Under the pieces are notes generated by a model. It saw only the letters and a list, made by a program, of their open reading frames with translations. It had not been told where the DNA came from and did no database searches. 64,000 nt of DNA, taken from Glandiceps talaboti. Taxonomy: Eukaryota > Hemichordata > Enteropneusta > Spengelidae. Made by a program: the position numbers and the translations under genes. The stretch spans positions 1 through 64,000 of the forward strand of contig NW_027554290.1 in the NCBI RefSeq assembly GCF_964340395.1. The letters run 5' to 3'. Positions 1 through 11,040 of the stretch are shown in pieces (within the stretch, counting starts at the first letter, position 1; each line of letters begins with the position of its first letter).

Positions 1-120
1 ATACATGCAATACCAATGCCCCTATACCAATATTACAGGCCCAATTTTATAACATGGAAAACTTATGTAAAACATTATATTTACTTTAGCTTTTCGATGC
101 TTGGCAATATATATCTCAGA

Positions 121-660
121 GGCTATGAATAACCTAAAAATTGCCTAAATAGAAACAAAAAACTGCAGATCTGGCGGGGGGACCCCTTGGACTCCATCAC
201 CCCAGAGGCCACTCATTCGTTAAACCAACAATAAGATTCAACAAAATTGTTAAAAAAAACAAACTTGAAAAGCTTCTAGGGGAGATCCCCTAGGACCCCC
301 CCCCCCATAAGAGGTAGACATGTCCAAGCCTCAAATCAAAGTTCTTCCCTCCACCTCTTACTGTCAAGATGCTATGAAATTTTATTTCAAAAATGTTTCA
401 ACCATGTGTAGTTACTTTTTACAATTGTTAGAGCTGTCTTGTAAAGCTTGCAAATTATTGTCTGAAAGTGTCTGTGAATAGCCTAAACATTGCCTTTAGA
501 AGTAAAAATCCTCCAGGGCTTCTAGGGGGAGACCCCCTAGAACCCCCCCAACCCCCCCATTCACACACATACTCACACAAGAGATGGACATATCCCAGTC
601 TCAAAGCTCTTCCCTCTACAACTTACTGTCTATGAAACTTTATTCAGGGGGGTCAGTGAC
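121..660. repeat. Tandem duplication (~250-270 bp) with GC-rich palindromes
   Basis: Two related blocks lie in direct order. Shared landmarks are a GAATARCCTAAA..TTGCCT stretch (about 127 and 476), the palindrome CTAGGGGAGATCCCCTAG at 276-293 and its longer partner at 522-540, a following C-run, and an AGAGRTRGACAT stretch at about 310 and 580. Spacing is 246-270 bp. Palindromic CTAGGGG cores followed by C-runs are common inside degraded DNA transposons of invertebrates, but no termini or coding part is visible, so the class is open. The 79-residue open frame at 584-823 falls across this repeat and has no gene-like features. Confidence 0.6.
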
Positions 661-1194
661 TTTTTGTCGGCCCAATGGAAAAACACACTTACACTCCCCC
701 ATCCCCAAGCTGGAGAAACTGACCGGTCTATCTGAATGCTTGAGCTCACCAATCAAGTTTCCGATTTGTATTTTCAGTGTGTCACCATACCATGGCATAA
801 AACTGTCAACGATGTTTATTTAATTGAAAATCAAACATGTATGAAATATGTAGTTTTCTAAATATAATATGTGTGTGATAGAACAGCATCTTTTTACTCT
901 CTCTATTACTGTGTGCCAAAACCAAACAGAAAATTGTGACAACAAATGTAAGTGTTCAACATTGACGTAAACAAAATATGGATATCTCAAAAAAGCAAAG
1001 AAAAAAAAATTGCCAGCATAGGCGAAGGAGAAAAAAATAATTCTCAGGCAAGCAGGAGGGAAAAAAATAATGACTCTCCACGAATCTTCCAAGCCCCCCA
1101 GGATATTGAATGGTCTACCCCTTATGCATATCGAATAATCTACGAATGGCATAACGTCATTACAAAATCGCCGCATATCATGTCATCATCTCGC
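661..1194. other. AT-rich stretch without a recognisable gene
   Basis: Low-complexity AT-rich DNA with short A-runs. Open frames on both strands (820-1176 minus, 952-1284 plus) are unrecognisable and partly encoded by the neighbouring minisatellite. Nothing further is supported here. Confidence 0.5.
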
Positions 1195-1495
1195 ATCGCA
1201 GTATTGCATGTAGTCACATCGCATGTAGTCATATCGCATGTAGTCATCTCATGTAGTCATATCGCATGTAGTCATCTCATGTAGGCACATCGCATGTAGT
1301 CACATCGCATGTAGTCATATCGCATGTAGTCATCTCATGTAGTCACATCGCATGTAGTCATCTCATGTAGTCATATCGCATGTAGTCATCTCATGTAGTC
1401 ATATTGCATATAGTCATTGCAGTATTGCATATAGTCATTGCAGTATTGCATCTATAGTCATTGCAGTATTGCATATAGTCATTGCAGTATTGAAT
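1195..1495. repeat. CATGTAGTC minisatellite
   Basis: Short direct repeats built on CATGTAGTCAYATCG alternating with CATGTAGTCATCTCATG, giving units of about 14-19 bp. The last ~100 bp shift to a related 19-20 bp unit, GCATATAGTCATTGCAGTATT. The array is imperfect and ends near 1495. It supplies the C-terminal part of the open frame at 952-1284, which is therefore not a gene. Confidence 0.85.
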
Positions 1496-1746
1496 TTTCG
1501 AATATTGGCAGGCATTCAACGCCATATATCAACACCTAGCACAATTATGCCAATGTCACTGCTCAGCTTCTAGTTTAGTTGTGCTTCATAATACAGCTAT
1601 GACAGAAAGGTTACAATACTGTTTGATATTCCCCAAAGCTCTATATATGTGCTTGTCTTTTCTAAATATAGGGTGCAATACACAACAACTGTTTAAAGTA
1701 ATAGTTCATTGTATTAAATTCACAAAGATCATTTGTTCAAACTTAC

Positions 1747-1862
1747 TTGTAACCTCACGCAGATATTTCATGAAGACAGCATATACTGCTGACTCATATT
1801 GGCGGTCATTAGCCCCATCTTCGCTAAACACTGGCTTCAGCAAGGCCTTCACAATATTGATG
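1747..1862 (-). CDS. Candidate internal exon, unknown protein
   Basis: Read on minus, a 116-nt open segment is bounded by a possible acceptor (ACTATAAG just before 1862) and a strong donor (ACAA followed by GTAAGT, at 1747/1746). The only open frame gives 38 residues, including ALLKPVFSEDGAND and YESAVYAVFMKYLREV. The composition is mixed and protein-like rather than repeat-like. The exon would enter in phase 2 and leave in phase 1. I recognise no family. No partner exon was found within the window; upstream exons would lie at higher coordinates and the next one below 1700. The donor is convincing and the acceptor weak, so this could be a fortuitous open frame. Confidence 0.35.
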
Positions 1863-2029
1863 CTTATAGTTTTGCCATTGAATTAGGTTGAAATAAATAC
1901 TTCAAAATTGGTAGCTGGATACATAACTGAAATTTGTTGAAAAAGTGAGAAATATAAAATTCTGTATGCATTTGCACTTTCCTTTTTAGCACAACTGAAC
2001 TGAGGTTCAGTAGTGCTATAGGGATCGCC
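1863..2029. other. Non-coding spacer
   Basis: AT-rich sequence between the candidate exon and the microsatellite, with no features beyond short A/T runs. Confidence 0.4.
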
Positions 2030-2033
2030 CGGC

Positions 2034-2083
<50 letters not shown>

Positions 2084-2106
2084 GTGTGTGTGTGTGTGTA
2101 TGTGTG
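2034..2106. repeat. (TCTG)n then (TG)n microsatellite
   Basis: A run of about twelve TCTG tetranucleotides passes directly into a TG run. Open frames on minus at 1864-2124 and 1883-2164 read it as DRQT/HTHT repeats and are artefacts. Confidence 0.95.
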
Positions 2107-2635
2107 TAAACAACTTAAACTCAAAAACTGCTGAACCGATTGCCATGATATTTGGTGGGTCCATTACCTTGGGTGTCTAGTTGGGAAATTGTTCAAATCA
2201 AAATAATCGCATCACAGATGTGTGATTTGGGTCAAAAAATGTGATTTTTGGTCAAAAAACTTAAACTCAGAAACTACTGGGCAGATTGGTGCGAAATTTG
2301 GTGGGAACATTCTTAAGGGGATGTAAAGTAAGATTTGTCCATGACGGGATGTTTCCATCAGTGATATGCAAATTAGGGCTAAAAATGTGTCTTTTTGGTT
2401 AAAAATCTATAATTCCAAAACTACTGAGCAGATTGGGCTGAAATTTAATGGGAATGTATCTAGGGATGTATGGACAAAGAAATATTAAGCATACCATGAT
2501 TCCATGAGTGATATGCAAATTAGGTGTAAAAATGTTCATTTTTGGTCAAAAACTTATATCTCAAAAAGTACTTGGTCACCGAGTCTGAAACTTGGTGAGA
2601 TGTTTCTGCATGTTATTCTTCAAAACATTTTGACA
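2107..2635. repeat. Dispersed repeat of ~145-bp internal units
   Basis: Three to four diverged units follow the TCTG tract. Each contains an AAACTACTGRGCAGATTG stretch, a TTTGGTGGGA-like stretch, then GTGATATGCAAATTAGG and a TTTTTGGTCAAAA stretch. Unit starts are near 2110, 2253, 2400 and 2545. The same unit reappears at about 4740-5010, and a weaker relative (TATGCATAATTAGG plus a TCTG-rich head) lies at about 24100-24330. This indicates a dispersed non-autonomous family whose head is a TCTG microsatellite. No coding capacity. Confidence 0.7.
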
Positions 2636-2639
2636 AAAT

Positions 2640-3420
2640 TGGCCCTAGCAACCATGACCACGCCCTTAGCAACAACCAAATGGCAGTATATTTTGGTCAA
2701 ATAACAACATCATATGGTAGGCAAATGAATAAACATTCAAAAAATGTATGCAAATACTGTAGCAACCATGACCACGCCCATAGCAACAGCCAAACGGTCG
2801 TGTGTTTCACAAAGATAACAACAGGGATTAATAGACAATTGAATAAACGTTCAAAAAATGTATGTAAATTTGCCTAGCAACAAGACCACGCCCATAGCAA
2901 CAGCCAAATAATCATGTATATTGCAAAGATAACAACAGGAATAGAAAGACAAATGAATAAACATTCAAAAAATGTATGCAAATGTGCCTAGCAACAAGAC
3001 CACGCCCATAGCAACAGCCAAATGATCTAATATATTGCAAAGATAACAAAGGGGATTAATAGACAATTGAATAAACATTCAAAAAAATGTATGTAAATAT
3101 GCCTAGCAACAAGACCACGCCCATAGCAACAGCCAAATAATCACATATGTTGCAAAGATAACAACAGGAATAGAAGACAAATGAATAAACATTCAAAAAA
3201 TGTATGCAAGTGTGCCTAGCAACAAGACCACGCCCATAGCAACAGCCAAATGATCACATATATTGTGAAGATAACAATGGAGATTAATAGACAATTGAAT
3301 AAACATTCAAAAAATGTATGTAAATATGCCTAGCAACAAGACCACATCCATAGCAACAGCCAAATTATAGCATATATCGTAAAGATAGCAACATGGTTGG
3401 ATAGGCAACTGGATAGTCAT
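2640..3420. repeat. 114-bp tandem repeat, seven copies
   Basis: The landmark CACGCCC (last copy CACATCC) recurs at 2659, 2773, 2887, 3001, 3116, 3229 and 3343, a period of 113-115 bp. Each unit also has AGCAACAGCCAAA, AAAGATAACAA, and GAATAAACATTCAAAAAATG. Copies alternate in small differences, suggesting growth by duplication of pairs. It has no gene content; the frames at 2504-2704 and 2680-2877 lie on it. Confidence 0.9.
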
Positions 3421-3476
3421 TCACCAAATGAACACTTACAGTATTGTTCGCATGTTAGCATTTTTAAAAACTGTAC

Positions 3477-3913
3477 AGTTGTGCTACAACGCCATTGGCG
3501 GTATTTTTTTGTTTCAGAGGGATATAACTGAAATTTGATGTTTTGAACAGATTGAATAGGCCAAAAAAAAAAAGAATTGTTTCTGGTCAGGAGAGTTTGT
3601 CTAAAATGGTGAAATGACGCTATTTTCTCTCTCTTTTTTTTTTAATTCTCAACAAACCTGTCACTCACTCTACTATTTATGGCAGTTACTGTTCTTTTTA
3701 TTTAGAACTTAACTACTTTAGAGCAAGTGCGTTTGTGGGGCAGATGTTGTTCCTTGTTTATGATTGGCTCTGCAGTTGTCTCCACTGTAGCACGCTCATT
3801 TTTGTGTTTCCCTATGTGTCTCAATGGATGTTTACAGAGAATTACCACCAGTCATGGTAGTGTGATGTATAACATTGTATGAAATATAGCGCCAATGGAA
3901 TTGTAGCACAACT
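3477..3913. mobile_element. 437-bp element with terminal inverted repeats (MITE-like)
   Basis: The left end AGTTGTGCTACAACGCCATT at 3477-3496 is matched by the reverse complement at the right end (3894-3913), which reads AGTTGTGCTACAATTCCATT. The match continues inward through GGCG and TAT, giving about 28 bp with three mismatches. The interior has no coding potential, as expected for a miniature inverted-repeat element. I could not see a convincing target-site duplication, so insertion boundaries and superfamily are uncertain. It sits between oppositely oriented copies of the 114-bp repeat. Confidence 0.6.
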
Positions 3914-3939
3914 TTATAATTGATTGAATATCTGCATAC

Positions 3940-4160
3940 ATCTTTTGAATGTTTATTTATTTTTCTAATAAACAAATGTTATCATTGCGATATGCATGAT
4001 CATTTGGCTGTTGCTATGGGCATGGTCTTGTTGCTAGGTACATTTGCATACATTTTTTGAATGTTCGTTCACTTGTCTAAAATCTTTGTGAAATACACCA
4101 CCGTTTGTCTGGGCATGGTCATTGTTGCTAAGGATATTTGCATACATTTCAGCCCAATCT
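3940..4160. repeat. Reversed copies of the 114-bp repeat
   Basis: About two degraded units in the opposite orientation to the array at 2640-3420. TTTGGCTGTTGCTATGGGC, ATGGTCTTGTTGCTAGG and TTTGCATACATTTTTTGAATG are reverse complements of landmarks in that array. Together the two parts form an imperfect inverted repeat with the 437-bp element between the arms. Confidence 0.8.
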
Positions 4161-4257
4161 ATAAGACCCCATTTCAGACTACGTCTGGCAGGGGGGCTAA
4201 AAAGATGCAGGGGTATCTAAGTGATGCGCATACTGACCAGAAACAATTTGTTTATTG

Positions 4258-4322
4258 ATTAGATCAATCGATCAATCAAATAATAAATCAATCTATAAAT
4301 CGATCAATAAATTAATCAATTA
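4258..4322. repeat. (ATCAATC)-like low-complexity repeat
   Basis: Imperfect ATCAATCGATC/ATAAATC repeats over about 65 bp. Simple sequence only. Confidence 0.7.
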
Positions 4323-4360
4323 CATGCTCACTGCTCCATGTGTGCTCTTTCTCACTTGCA

Positions 4361-4461
<101 letters not shown>

Positions 4462-4689
4462 GAGACTTTGTCAAACATTCAATCTTCATGAGCAGTTGTT
4501 TACCTTGTATGTTTGCAAATTTTTTCACTTCATTTACCTACATCCATTCAGTAGAGAGCCCAGCAAATGTGTTTCTCTGCCAAATTATCTCTGTATAAGT
4601 TAAAGTGTTGGTAATATAGCCATACAGTTATAAAATTAGGGTGTTGAAGACAATTTTCAAGGACTCTATGGCATTCAATAATGTGTATG

Positions 4690-5010
4690 GTTTGAAATTT
4701 CATATCCCTAATTGGCCTCATATATGTCCTTCTTTTCCAAAAATATGATGTGTGTGTGTGTGGGACATCCTTAGTGGGTGTAGATTGATTTGTTCATGAC
4801 ATGATTTCATAAGTTATATGCAAATTAGGCATAAATGTGTCTTTTGGTCAAAAATCTTTAATTCCAAAACCACTGAGCAGATTGGGTTGAAATTTAGTGG
4901 GGATGCATTTTAGAATCTGCTGATGAAGAGATATTAGTATATAATAATATCATCAATGATATGCAAATTAGGTGTTAAGATGTGAATTTTGGTCAAAACT
5001 TATCTCAATC
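4690..5010. repeat. Second copy of the ~145-bp dispersed repeat
   Basis: Contains the same landmarks as 2107-2635: TATGCAAATTAGG near 4818 and 4960, AAACCACTGAGCAGATTGGG near 4866, and GTCTTTTGGTCAAAAATC. A (TG)n tract near 4750 stands where the first copy has TCTG/TG. This is an independent, diverged insertion of the family. Confidence 0.7.
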
Positions 5011-5269
5011 AAAGCACTGAATGTATTGCTGGGTATCACATAATGAGACTGACTTTGACAGCAAAGAAAGTGGAGGAACACTGGTGTTAGTTTAGAAAGT
5101 TTTCTATTAACTACCGCGCAAGGCCACTGTGTAGTACTCGGATGGTAGTAGATAAATATGTCAAAGCGAAAAAAACTTGAGTCAGTGATCAGATTGCAAT
5201 ATTAACATTAGAATCGCTGATACAAGATACCAAAAAGTATGAGGTTGATGGGGATGAAATCATATAATA
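5011..5269. other. Non-coding spacer with a very short start-codon frame
   Basis: At 5159 a short frame reads MSKRKKLESVIRLQY then stop. It resembles a basic N-terminus but is only 15 residues long with no convincing donor after it. No gene is supported. Confidence 0.3.
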
Positions 5270-5583
5270 AAGTGTTTGCATCATATAGAGATTGGCTTAT
5301 ATCATATAAAGACATTCACATAATATAGTGAAATCTTTGCATCATATAAAGATATGTACACATATAATGGTGTGTTCATATTATATAAAGATATGTACAT
5401 ATATAATAGTATGTCTACATCATATAAAGATATACACACATATAATGGTGTATTCATGTCATATAAAGATATGTACACATATAATGGTGTGTTCATGTCA
5501 TATAAAGATATGTACACATCATATAATGTTGTGTTCATATCATATAAAGATATGTACACATCATATAATGGTGTGTTCATATC
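5270..5583. repeat. 39-bp minisatellite, about six good copies
   Basis: Units contain AAAGATATGTACACATATAA followed by a GTGTGTTCAT stretch, with a 39-bp period from about 5347 to 5583 and more degenerate units before. As 39 is a multiple of three and the unit lacks stops in some frames, it creates open frames of 83-96 residues on both strands (a 13-residue YKDMYTYNGVFIS-type repeat on plus, MNTPLY-type on minus). These are artefacts of the repeat. Confidence 0.92.
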
Positions 5584-5589
5584 AGACGG

Positions 5590-8142
5590 CCCAGGGAGCT
5601 TGTAATAAATACATTTAATACATTTAATACATTCTAGATTTGCACAAAATACATTCTATGACCCGGTGATGGTATGGGTATATATGGTAGCTTGCATTTA
5701 ATACATTCTAGAGGTGCACGAAATACATTCTATTTCTCGGTGATGGTCCGGGTAGCTTGCATTTAATACATTTAATACATTTCATACATTCTAGAGGTGC
5801 AGGAAATACATTCTAGTATCGGGAGACAGTACGAGACCTTGCATTTAATACATTCTAGTATCAGGAGACGGTACGGGACATTGCATTTAATACATTTAAT
5901 ACATTTAATACATTCTAAAGTTGCACGAAATACATTCTAGTATCTGGAGACGGTACGGGACCATGCATTTAATACATTTAATACATTCTAGAGTTGCATG
6001 AAATACATTAGTATCTGGAGACGGTACAGAACCTTGCATTTAATACATTTAATACATTTAATACATTCTAGTATCGGGAATATATAAAAGAATATATTTC
6101 GTGCACCTCTAGAATGTATTAAATGCATTAAATGTATTAAATGTATTAAATACAAGCTCCCTGGACCATCGCCGAGAAATAGAATGTATTTTGTGTACCT
6201 GTAGAATGTACTAAATACATTAAAGTTAACTTTATTACTTAACAACATGCTGTGGAAAGCATGGTATAGTAAACACAATACAATACAATACAATACAATA
6301 CAATACAATACAATACAATACAATACAAGACAAAAATACAATACACATTACTTGTCTGCTGAGGGGATCTTTCGAGTATCTAAAAGAAATTTGGCAAAAG
6401 GAAGTTTATCAAATATATTAAATGTATTAAATGTATTAAATGCAAGCTACCCAGACCATTGCCGAGAAATAGAATGTATTTTGAGTACCTGTAGAATGTA
6501 CTAAATACATTAAAGTTAACTTTATTACTTAACAACATGCTGTGGAAAGCATGGTATAGTAAACACAATACAATACAATACAATACAATACAATACAATA
6601 CAATACAATACAATACAATACAAGACAAAAATACAATACACATTACTTGTCTGCTGAGGGGATCTTTTGAGTATCTAAAAGAAATTTGGCAAAAGGAAGT
6701 TTATCAAATATATTAAATGTATTAAATGTATTAAATGCAAGCTACCCAGACCATTGCCGAGAAATAGAATGTATTTCGTACACCTCTAAAATGTATTAAA
6801 GGTATTAAATGTATTAAATGCAAGCTACCTCGACCATCGCCGAGAAATAGAATGTATTTTGAGTACCTGTAGAATGTACTAAATACATTAAAGTTAACTT
6901 TATTACTTAACAACATGCTGTGGAAAGCATGGTATAGTAAACACAATACAATACAATACAATACAATACAATACAAGACAAAAATACAATACACATTACT
7001 TGTCTGCTGAGGGGATCTTTTGAGTATCTAAAAGAAATTTGGCAAAAGGAAGTTTATCAAATATATTAAATGTATTAAATGCAAGCTACCCAGACCATTG
7101 CCGAGAAATAGAATGTATTTCGTACACCTCTAAAATGTATTAAAGGTATTAAATGTATTAAATGCAAGCTACCCGGACCATCGCCAAGAAATAGAATGTA
7201 TTTCGTGCACCTCTAGAATGTATTAAATGCATTAAATGTATTAAATGTATTAAATGCAAGCTACCTGGACCATCGCCGAGAAATAGAATGTATTTCGTGC
7301 ACCTCTAGAATGTATTAAATGCATTAAATGTATTAAATGTATTAAATGCAAGCAACTGGACTATCGCCGAGAAATAGAATGTAATTCGTGTACCTCTAGA
7401 ATGTACGAAATGTATTAAATGCAAGCTACCCGGACCATCGTCAAGAAATAGAATGTATTTTGTGCACCTCTAGAATGTATTAAATGTATTAAATGTTTTA
7501 AATGCAAGCTACCCGGACCATCGTCGAGAAATAGAATGTATTTCGTGCATCGCTAGAATATATTAAATACATTAAATGTATTAAATGTATTAAATGCAAG
7601 CTACCCAGACCATCGCCGAGAAATAGAATGTATTTTGTGCACCTCTATAATGTATTAAATGTATTAAATGCATTAAATGCATTAAATGTATTAAATGCAA
7701 GCTACCCAGACCATCGCCGAGAAATAGAATGTACTTCGTGCACCTCTAGAATGTATTAAATGCATTAAATATATTAAATGTATTAAATGCAAGCTACCCG
7801 GACCATCGCCAAGAAATTGAATGATTGTATTTCATGCACCTCTAGAATGTATTAAATGCATTAAATGTATTAAATGCATTAAATGTATTAAATGCAAGCT
7901 AACTGGACCATCGCTGAGAAATAGAATGTATATCGTGCACCTCTAGAATGTATTAAATGTATTAAATGCAAGCTACCTGGATCATCGCAGAGAAATAGAA
8001 TGTATTTCGTGCACCTCTAGAATGTATTAAATGTATTAAATGCAAGCTACTCGAACCATGCATTAAATGTACCTTAACCATCTCGCGTGTATTAAATATA
8101 TTAAATGTATTTCGTGCAGCCTTAGAATGTAAAAAATGTATT
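5590..8142. repeat. TATTAAATG-rich minisatellite complex with an orientation switch
   Basis: Units of roughly 60-95 bp combine a conserved GC-richer core (GCAAGCTACC, then GGACCATCGCCGAGAAATAG, then TTTCGTGCACCTCTAGAATG) with a variable number of TATTAAATG/CATTAAATG nonamers. From about 6090 to 8142 the core reads in this sense; from 5590 to about 6070 it reads as the reverse complement (CTCGGTGATGGTCCGGGTAG at about 5737). The minus-strand LINE abuts the right edge. Open frames here (5988-6341, 6247-6504, 6380-6643, 6731-6994) are repeat translations. Confidence 0.9.
6199..7085. repeat. Module repeated three times, with (ATACA)n tracts
   Basis: Within the minisatellite a ~230-bp module occurs three times, starting near 6199, 6493 and 6863. 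Each copy has AAGTTAACTTTATTACTTAA, then CATGCTGTGGAAAGCATGG, a pentanucleotide run (ATACA)n, then CTTGTCTGCTGAGGGGATC and AAGAAATTTGGCAAAAGGAA. The pentamer run is about eleven units in the first two copies and about six in the third. Copies are nearly identical otherwise, so the duplication is recent. The CIVLYCIVLY-type open frames on minus are translations of the pentamer. Confidence 0.9.
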
Positions 8143-11040
8143 AGTAGTAGTAAAATTTATTTAAGAACAGGGTAGCCAGGAAACAACAGAAGCTGATTTC
8201 CACCTGGGCCCTGTTACCACACACACAAAAAAACATTACATACCACACAAAAAGAGATTACAAACAATGCGAAAGTCTTTTAACAAAGACAAGATGAAAA
8301 AGCAACAATAACAAAGGATAAATTTACACCGCCATCCAGTTACACCATACTGGAAGTCATCCTCTCTGACATAATATGATTTATGTATGTATTTCTAAAA
8401 GTATGAATTGTTTTGCCCTGCTTAATATGTGTTGGTAGACTGTTACATAAAACAGCTCCAGAGTATTTAAAGGTTCTCTTGCTGGAATTACTGCTTATTC
8501 TCGACACATGCGTATTGAGATTGGATCTTTGTCTAGTGGAATAGTTATGTACTTCATCCAACCTCTTGACATATTTAGTAATTAAGATACAAAGGTGTTA
8601 ATTTATGAAGAACTTTAAAATAAACGCACGCCTTCTGAAAAGCAAAACGCTCATTACATGACAACCAATTTAAACTCTCTAACATAGTAAAAGAGTGGGT
8701 CCTAGGCCCACTCTGAAGGATTATCCTGGCTGCTCTATTTTGGAGCCTCTGAAGTCTGGTCAGCAAAGTCATACCACTGTTTGACCACACTACTGCAGTG
8801 TAGTCAAACAGTGGCAGTACCATCGCATTATAAAGCATCTTTGTGGTATCAAATGTAAGGTATGGTCTTACCCTCCTAAGCACACCCAGCCTTTGTGATA
8901 TTTTACTACAGATCTTGGTTATGTGCGTTTCCCAATTTAAGTGGGAGTCAATCCAGACACCGAGGTATTTAAAAGCCTGAACATGCTCCACCATTTGGCC
9001 TGCTATCTGTACCGTAAGGACTTTAGATGATCTTTGATTCAGACGTTTGGATGTGCCTAGTAGCATACTTTTAGTTTTGCTTACATTTAGGGTAAGTTTA
9101 TTATCAGACAGCCATGTATGGACCCTATCTAGTTCAAAGTTTAGTGTCCGCTGAATTTCACTGACATCCTTACTTGCATAAAAAAGTGCTGTATCATCAG
9201 CATATAAAACTACTTTACATTTAGAAACAACATTTGGCAAACTGTCTATAAAACAATAAAAAGTAAGGGGCCAAGTATGGACCCTTGAGGTACACCATAT
9301 TCAACTGGGAGTGGCTCACTTAGTGTTACATTTAGATAGACACTCTGCTTTCTCATTGTCAGATAATCCTTAAACCAATTTAGGTCCACATCACTGACGC
9401 CAATTTTAGATAGCTTAAATAAGGATATTGACATCGACCGTGTCAAATGCTTTCTTTAGATCAAGAAATACAACCCCGGTTAAAAGTCCACTTTCATTGT
9501 TGTTTAGGACATACTCGCTGACATCTATTAGTGTTGTACTTGTTGAGTGTTCAGGTCTAAAACCTGACTGGTACTGATTTAAAAGATCATGCGTTTGGAT
9601 ATGTTTATAGAGTTGCTTATGTACAAACTTTTCAAACACTTTCATAATGACAGGCAGAACTGTAATCGGTCTGTAATTTGATGGGTTTGTATTATCACCA
9701 TCCTTGTAAATAGGGGAAACTTTCCCCCATTTCCATTGGGATGGTAAAACGCCATTTACTAGGGAAAAATTGAACAGATAATGTAAGGGACGAGCAATTT
9801 CGGAGGCAGCGAGTTTGCAAACCCTACTGGGTATGCAGTCAATCCCTCCAGCTTTCTTGGTAGAAAGCTTGTTGAGTTCTCTTTCAATGTCAGCTGCACA
9901 TAATTTTTCAAAGGCAAATGGACTACACTGTTTGACATCATGATTTGGTTGACAGGTGTTAATAAGGCTTACAGAGGAAAATTTGCAAGTTAGTTTTGCA
10001 CCAATGGTACTAAAGAATTCATTGAATACAGATACAATGGATTTAGGTTCATTTACGATCTTATTATCAATGTTCAGTTCATGAATATCTTTACGCTGAC
10101 TTTGTGGAATAATCTGTTTAAGTGTATGCCATAGCTTGTCGGGTTTATGGAGGTTTTCTAGAATCAATCCATCATAGTATTCTTTTTTGGAATCTTTTCT
10201 AGATATATTCACCTGATTTCAATAGTATTTATATTTCTCCCTGAGCAGTAACGATTTTTCTCTACCTGCCTTTTTGCGGAAGTAGTCCCGCTGATAAATC
10301 AGTGTTCTGATTTCATCCGTGACCCAAGGCATAGCATTACCACTGACTCTTCTAGTTATTTTTGGGGCATGCTTATCAAAAATACTTCTTATTATGTTCT
10401 GAAAACATTCCCAGGAGTCATCTATGTGGTCAAAAACTTCTAATACACACCATGGAAAGTATCTGAGTTTAAAAGCCTCATTATCAAACTTTTTCCACTC
10501 TCTTGTGTGGATAATTTTAGGAGGTGGTTTAGGTACGTGACCTTTGTGGACACAATAGATAAGGTCATGATCACTAATACCAACCGACATAACACCAACA
10601 GACGATACCTTATCACAAGACACTGATGTAAAGATATGATCAATAAGTGTCTGTGAGTGTTCAGTTGTCCTAGTGGGATCATTAATTTAGTTATCTAAGC
10701 TGGTGATCTGCTGTTAGGTCGGTAAGACGTTTAGAGTAGCAATTTCTATTATTCATTAAGTCTATGTTAAAGTCACCAAGAAGATAAATATACGAATCTA
10801 GTTTTGTAATATGATTCAGAACAGTTTCCAACTTTGTGAAGAAAACATCCATAGCATAACTTGGTGGTCTGTAAATTGCACCTACGATGAATAGCTTTGT
10901 AGGGGGTAAATTAAATTCAGCGCAGGTGCATTCAAAAGTGTCATCGTCAAGTTCAGTGTCCGTTTTAGGATGGGTATTAAATGTAAAATAGTAAAGTTCT
11001 GGCCATAGCTCACTTGTATTCTTCAATGGTGCCAAAAAAG
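8142..11040 (-). mobile_element. 5'-truncated CR1/Jockey-type LINE, inactive
   Basis: A non-LTR retrotransposon on minus. In order it retains the C-terminal part of an apurinic-type endonuclease, a reverse transcriptase, a C-terminal region, and a ~190-bp 3' UTR. The 3' end has an AATAAA signal (8156-8163 region) and finishes in ACT triplets (ATTTTACTACTACTAA at 8141-8156), the short microsatellite-like tail usual for CR1/L2-type elements. The 5' end of the homology is near 11040, within the endonuclease, so the copy is truncated. It carries at least four frameshifts and one in-frame stop. A possible target duplication (AAAAAATGTAT near 8131, AAAAAAGTAT near 11034) is imperfect. The copy inserted at the right edge of the TATTAAATG minisatellite. 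Confidence 0.9.
8340..10212 (-). pseudogene. LINE reverse transcriptase, frameshifted
   Basis: Three to four open pieces on minus make one reverse transcriptase. Piece one (10212-9415) carries NYRPITVLPVIMKVFEKFV, YQSGFRPEHSTSTTL and FLDLKKAFDTVD, the last with the first catalytic aspartate. A frameshift near 9420-9446 leads to YGVPQGSILGPLLF (9446-9246). A second near 9247 leads to VVLYADDTALF with the YADD active site at about 9193-9204, followed by LNVSKTKSMLLGT and the thumb region (9240-8575). A third near 8575 leads to the C-terminal domain (8561-8340) with HNYSTRQ and AVLCNSLP. The apparent starts of these pieces are not real starts. All polymerase motifs remain recognisable, so decay is moderate; no function is expected. 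Confidence 0.92.

Noticed and set aside
1864-2164. Minus-strand frames with DRQT repeats
   Set aside because: Translation of (TCTG)n; no other protein-like content.
5302-5618. Tyr/Met-rich frames on both strands
   Set aside because: Generated by the 39-bp repeat, whose period is a multiple of three.
5988-6994. Frames with CIVLYCIVLY or NTIQYNTIQY
   Set aside because: Translation of (ATACA)n and TATTAAATG repeats, duplicated with the module.
10440-10682. Minus-strand frame overlapping the LINE
   Set aside because: Out of frame with the endonuclease; the in-frame continuation (TEHSQTLIDHIFTS) lies on the other frame. The frame at 9759-9941 is likewise a shadow.
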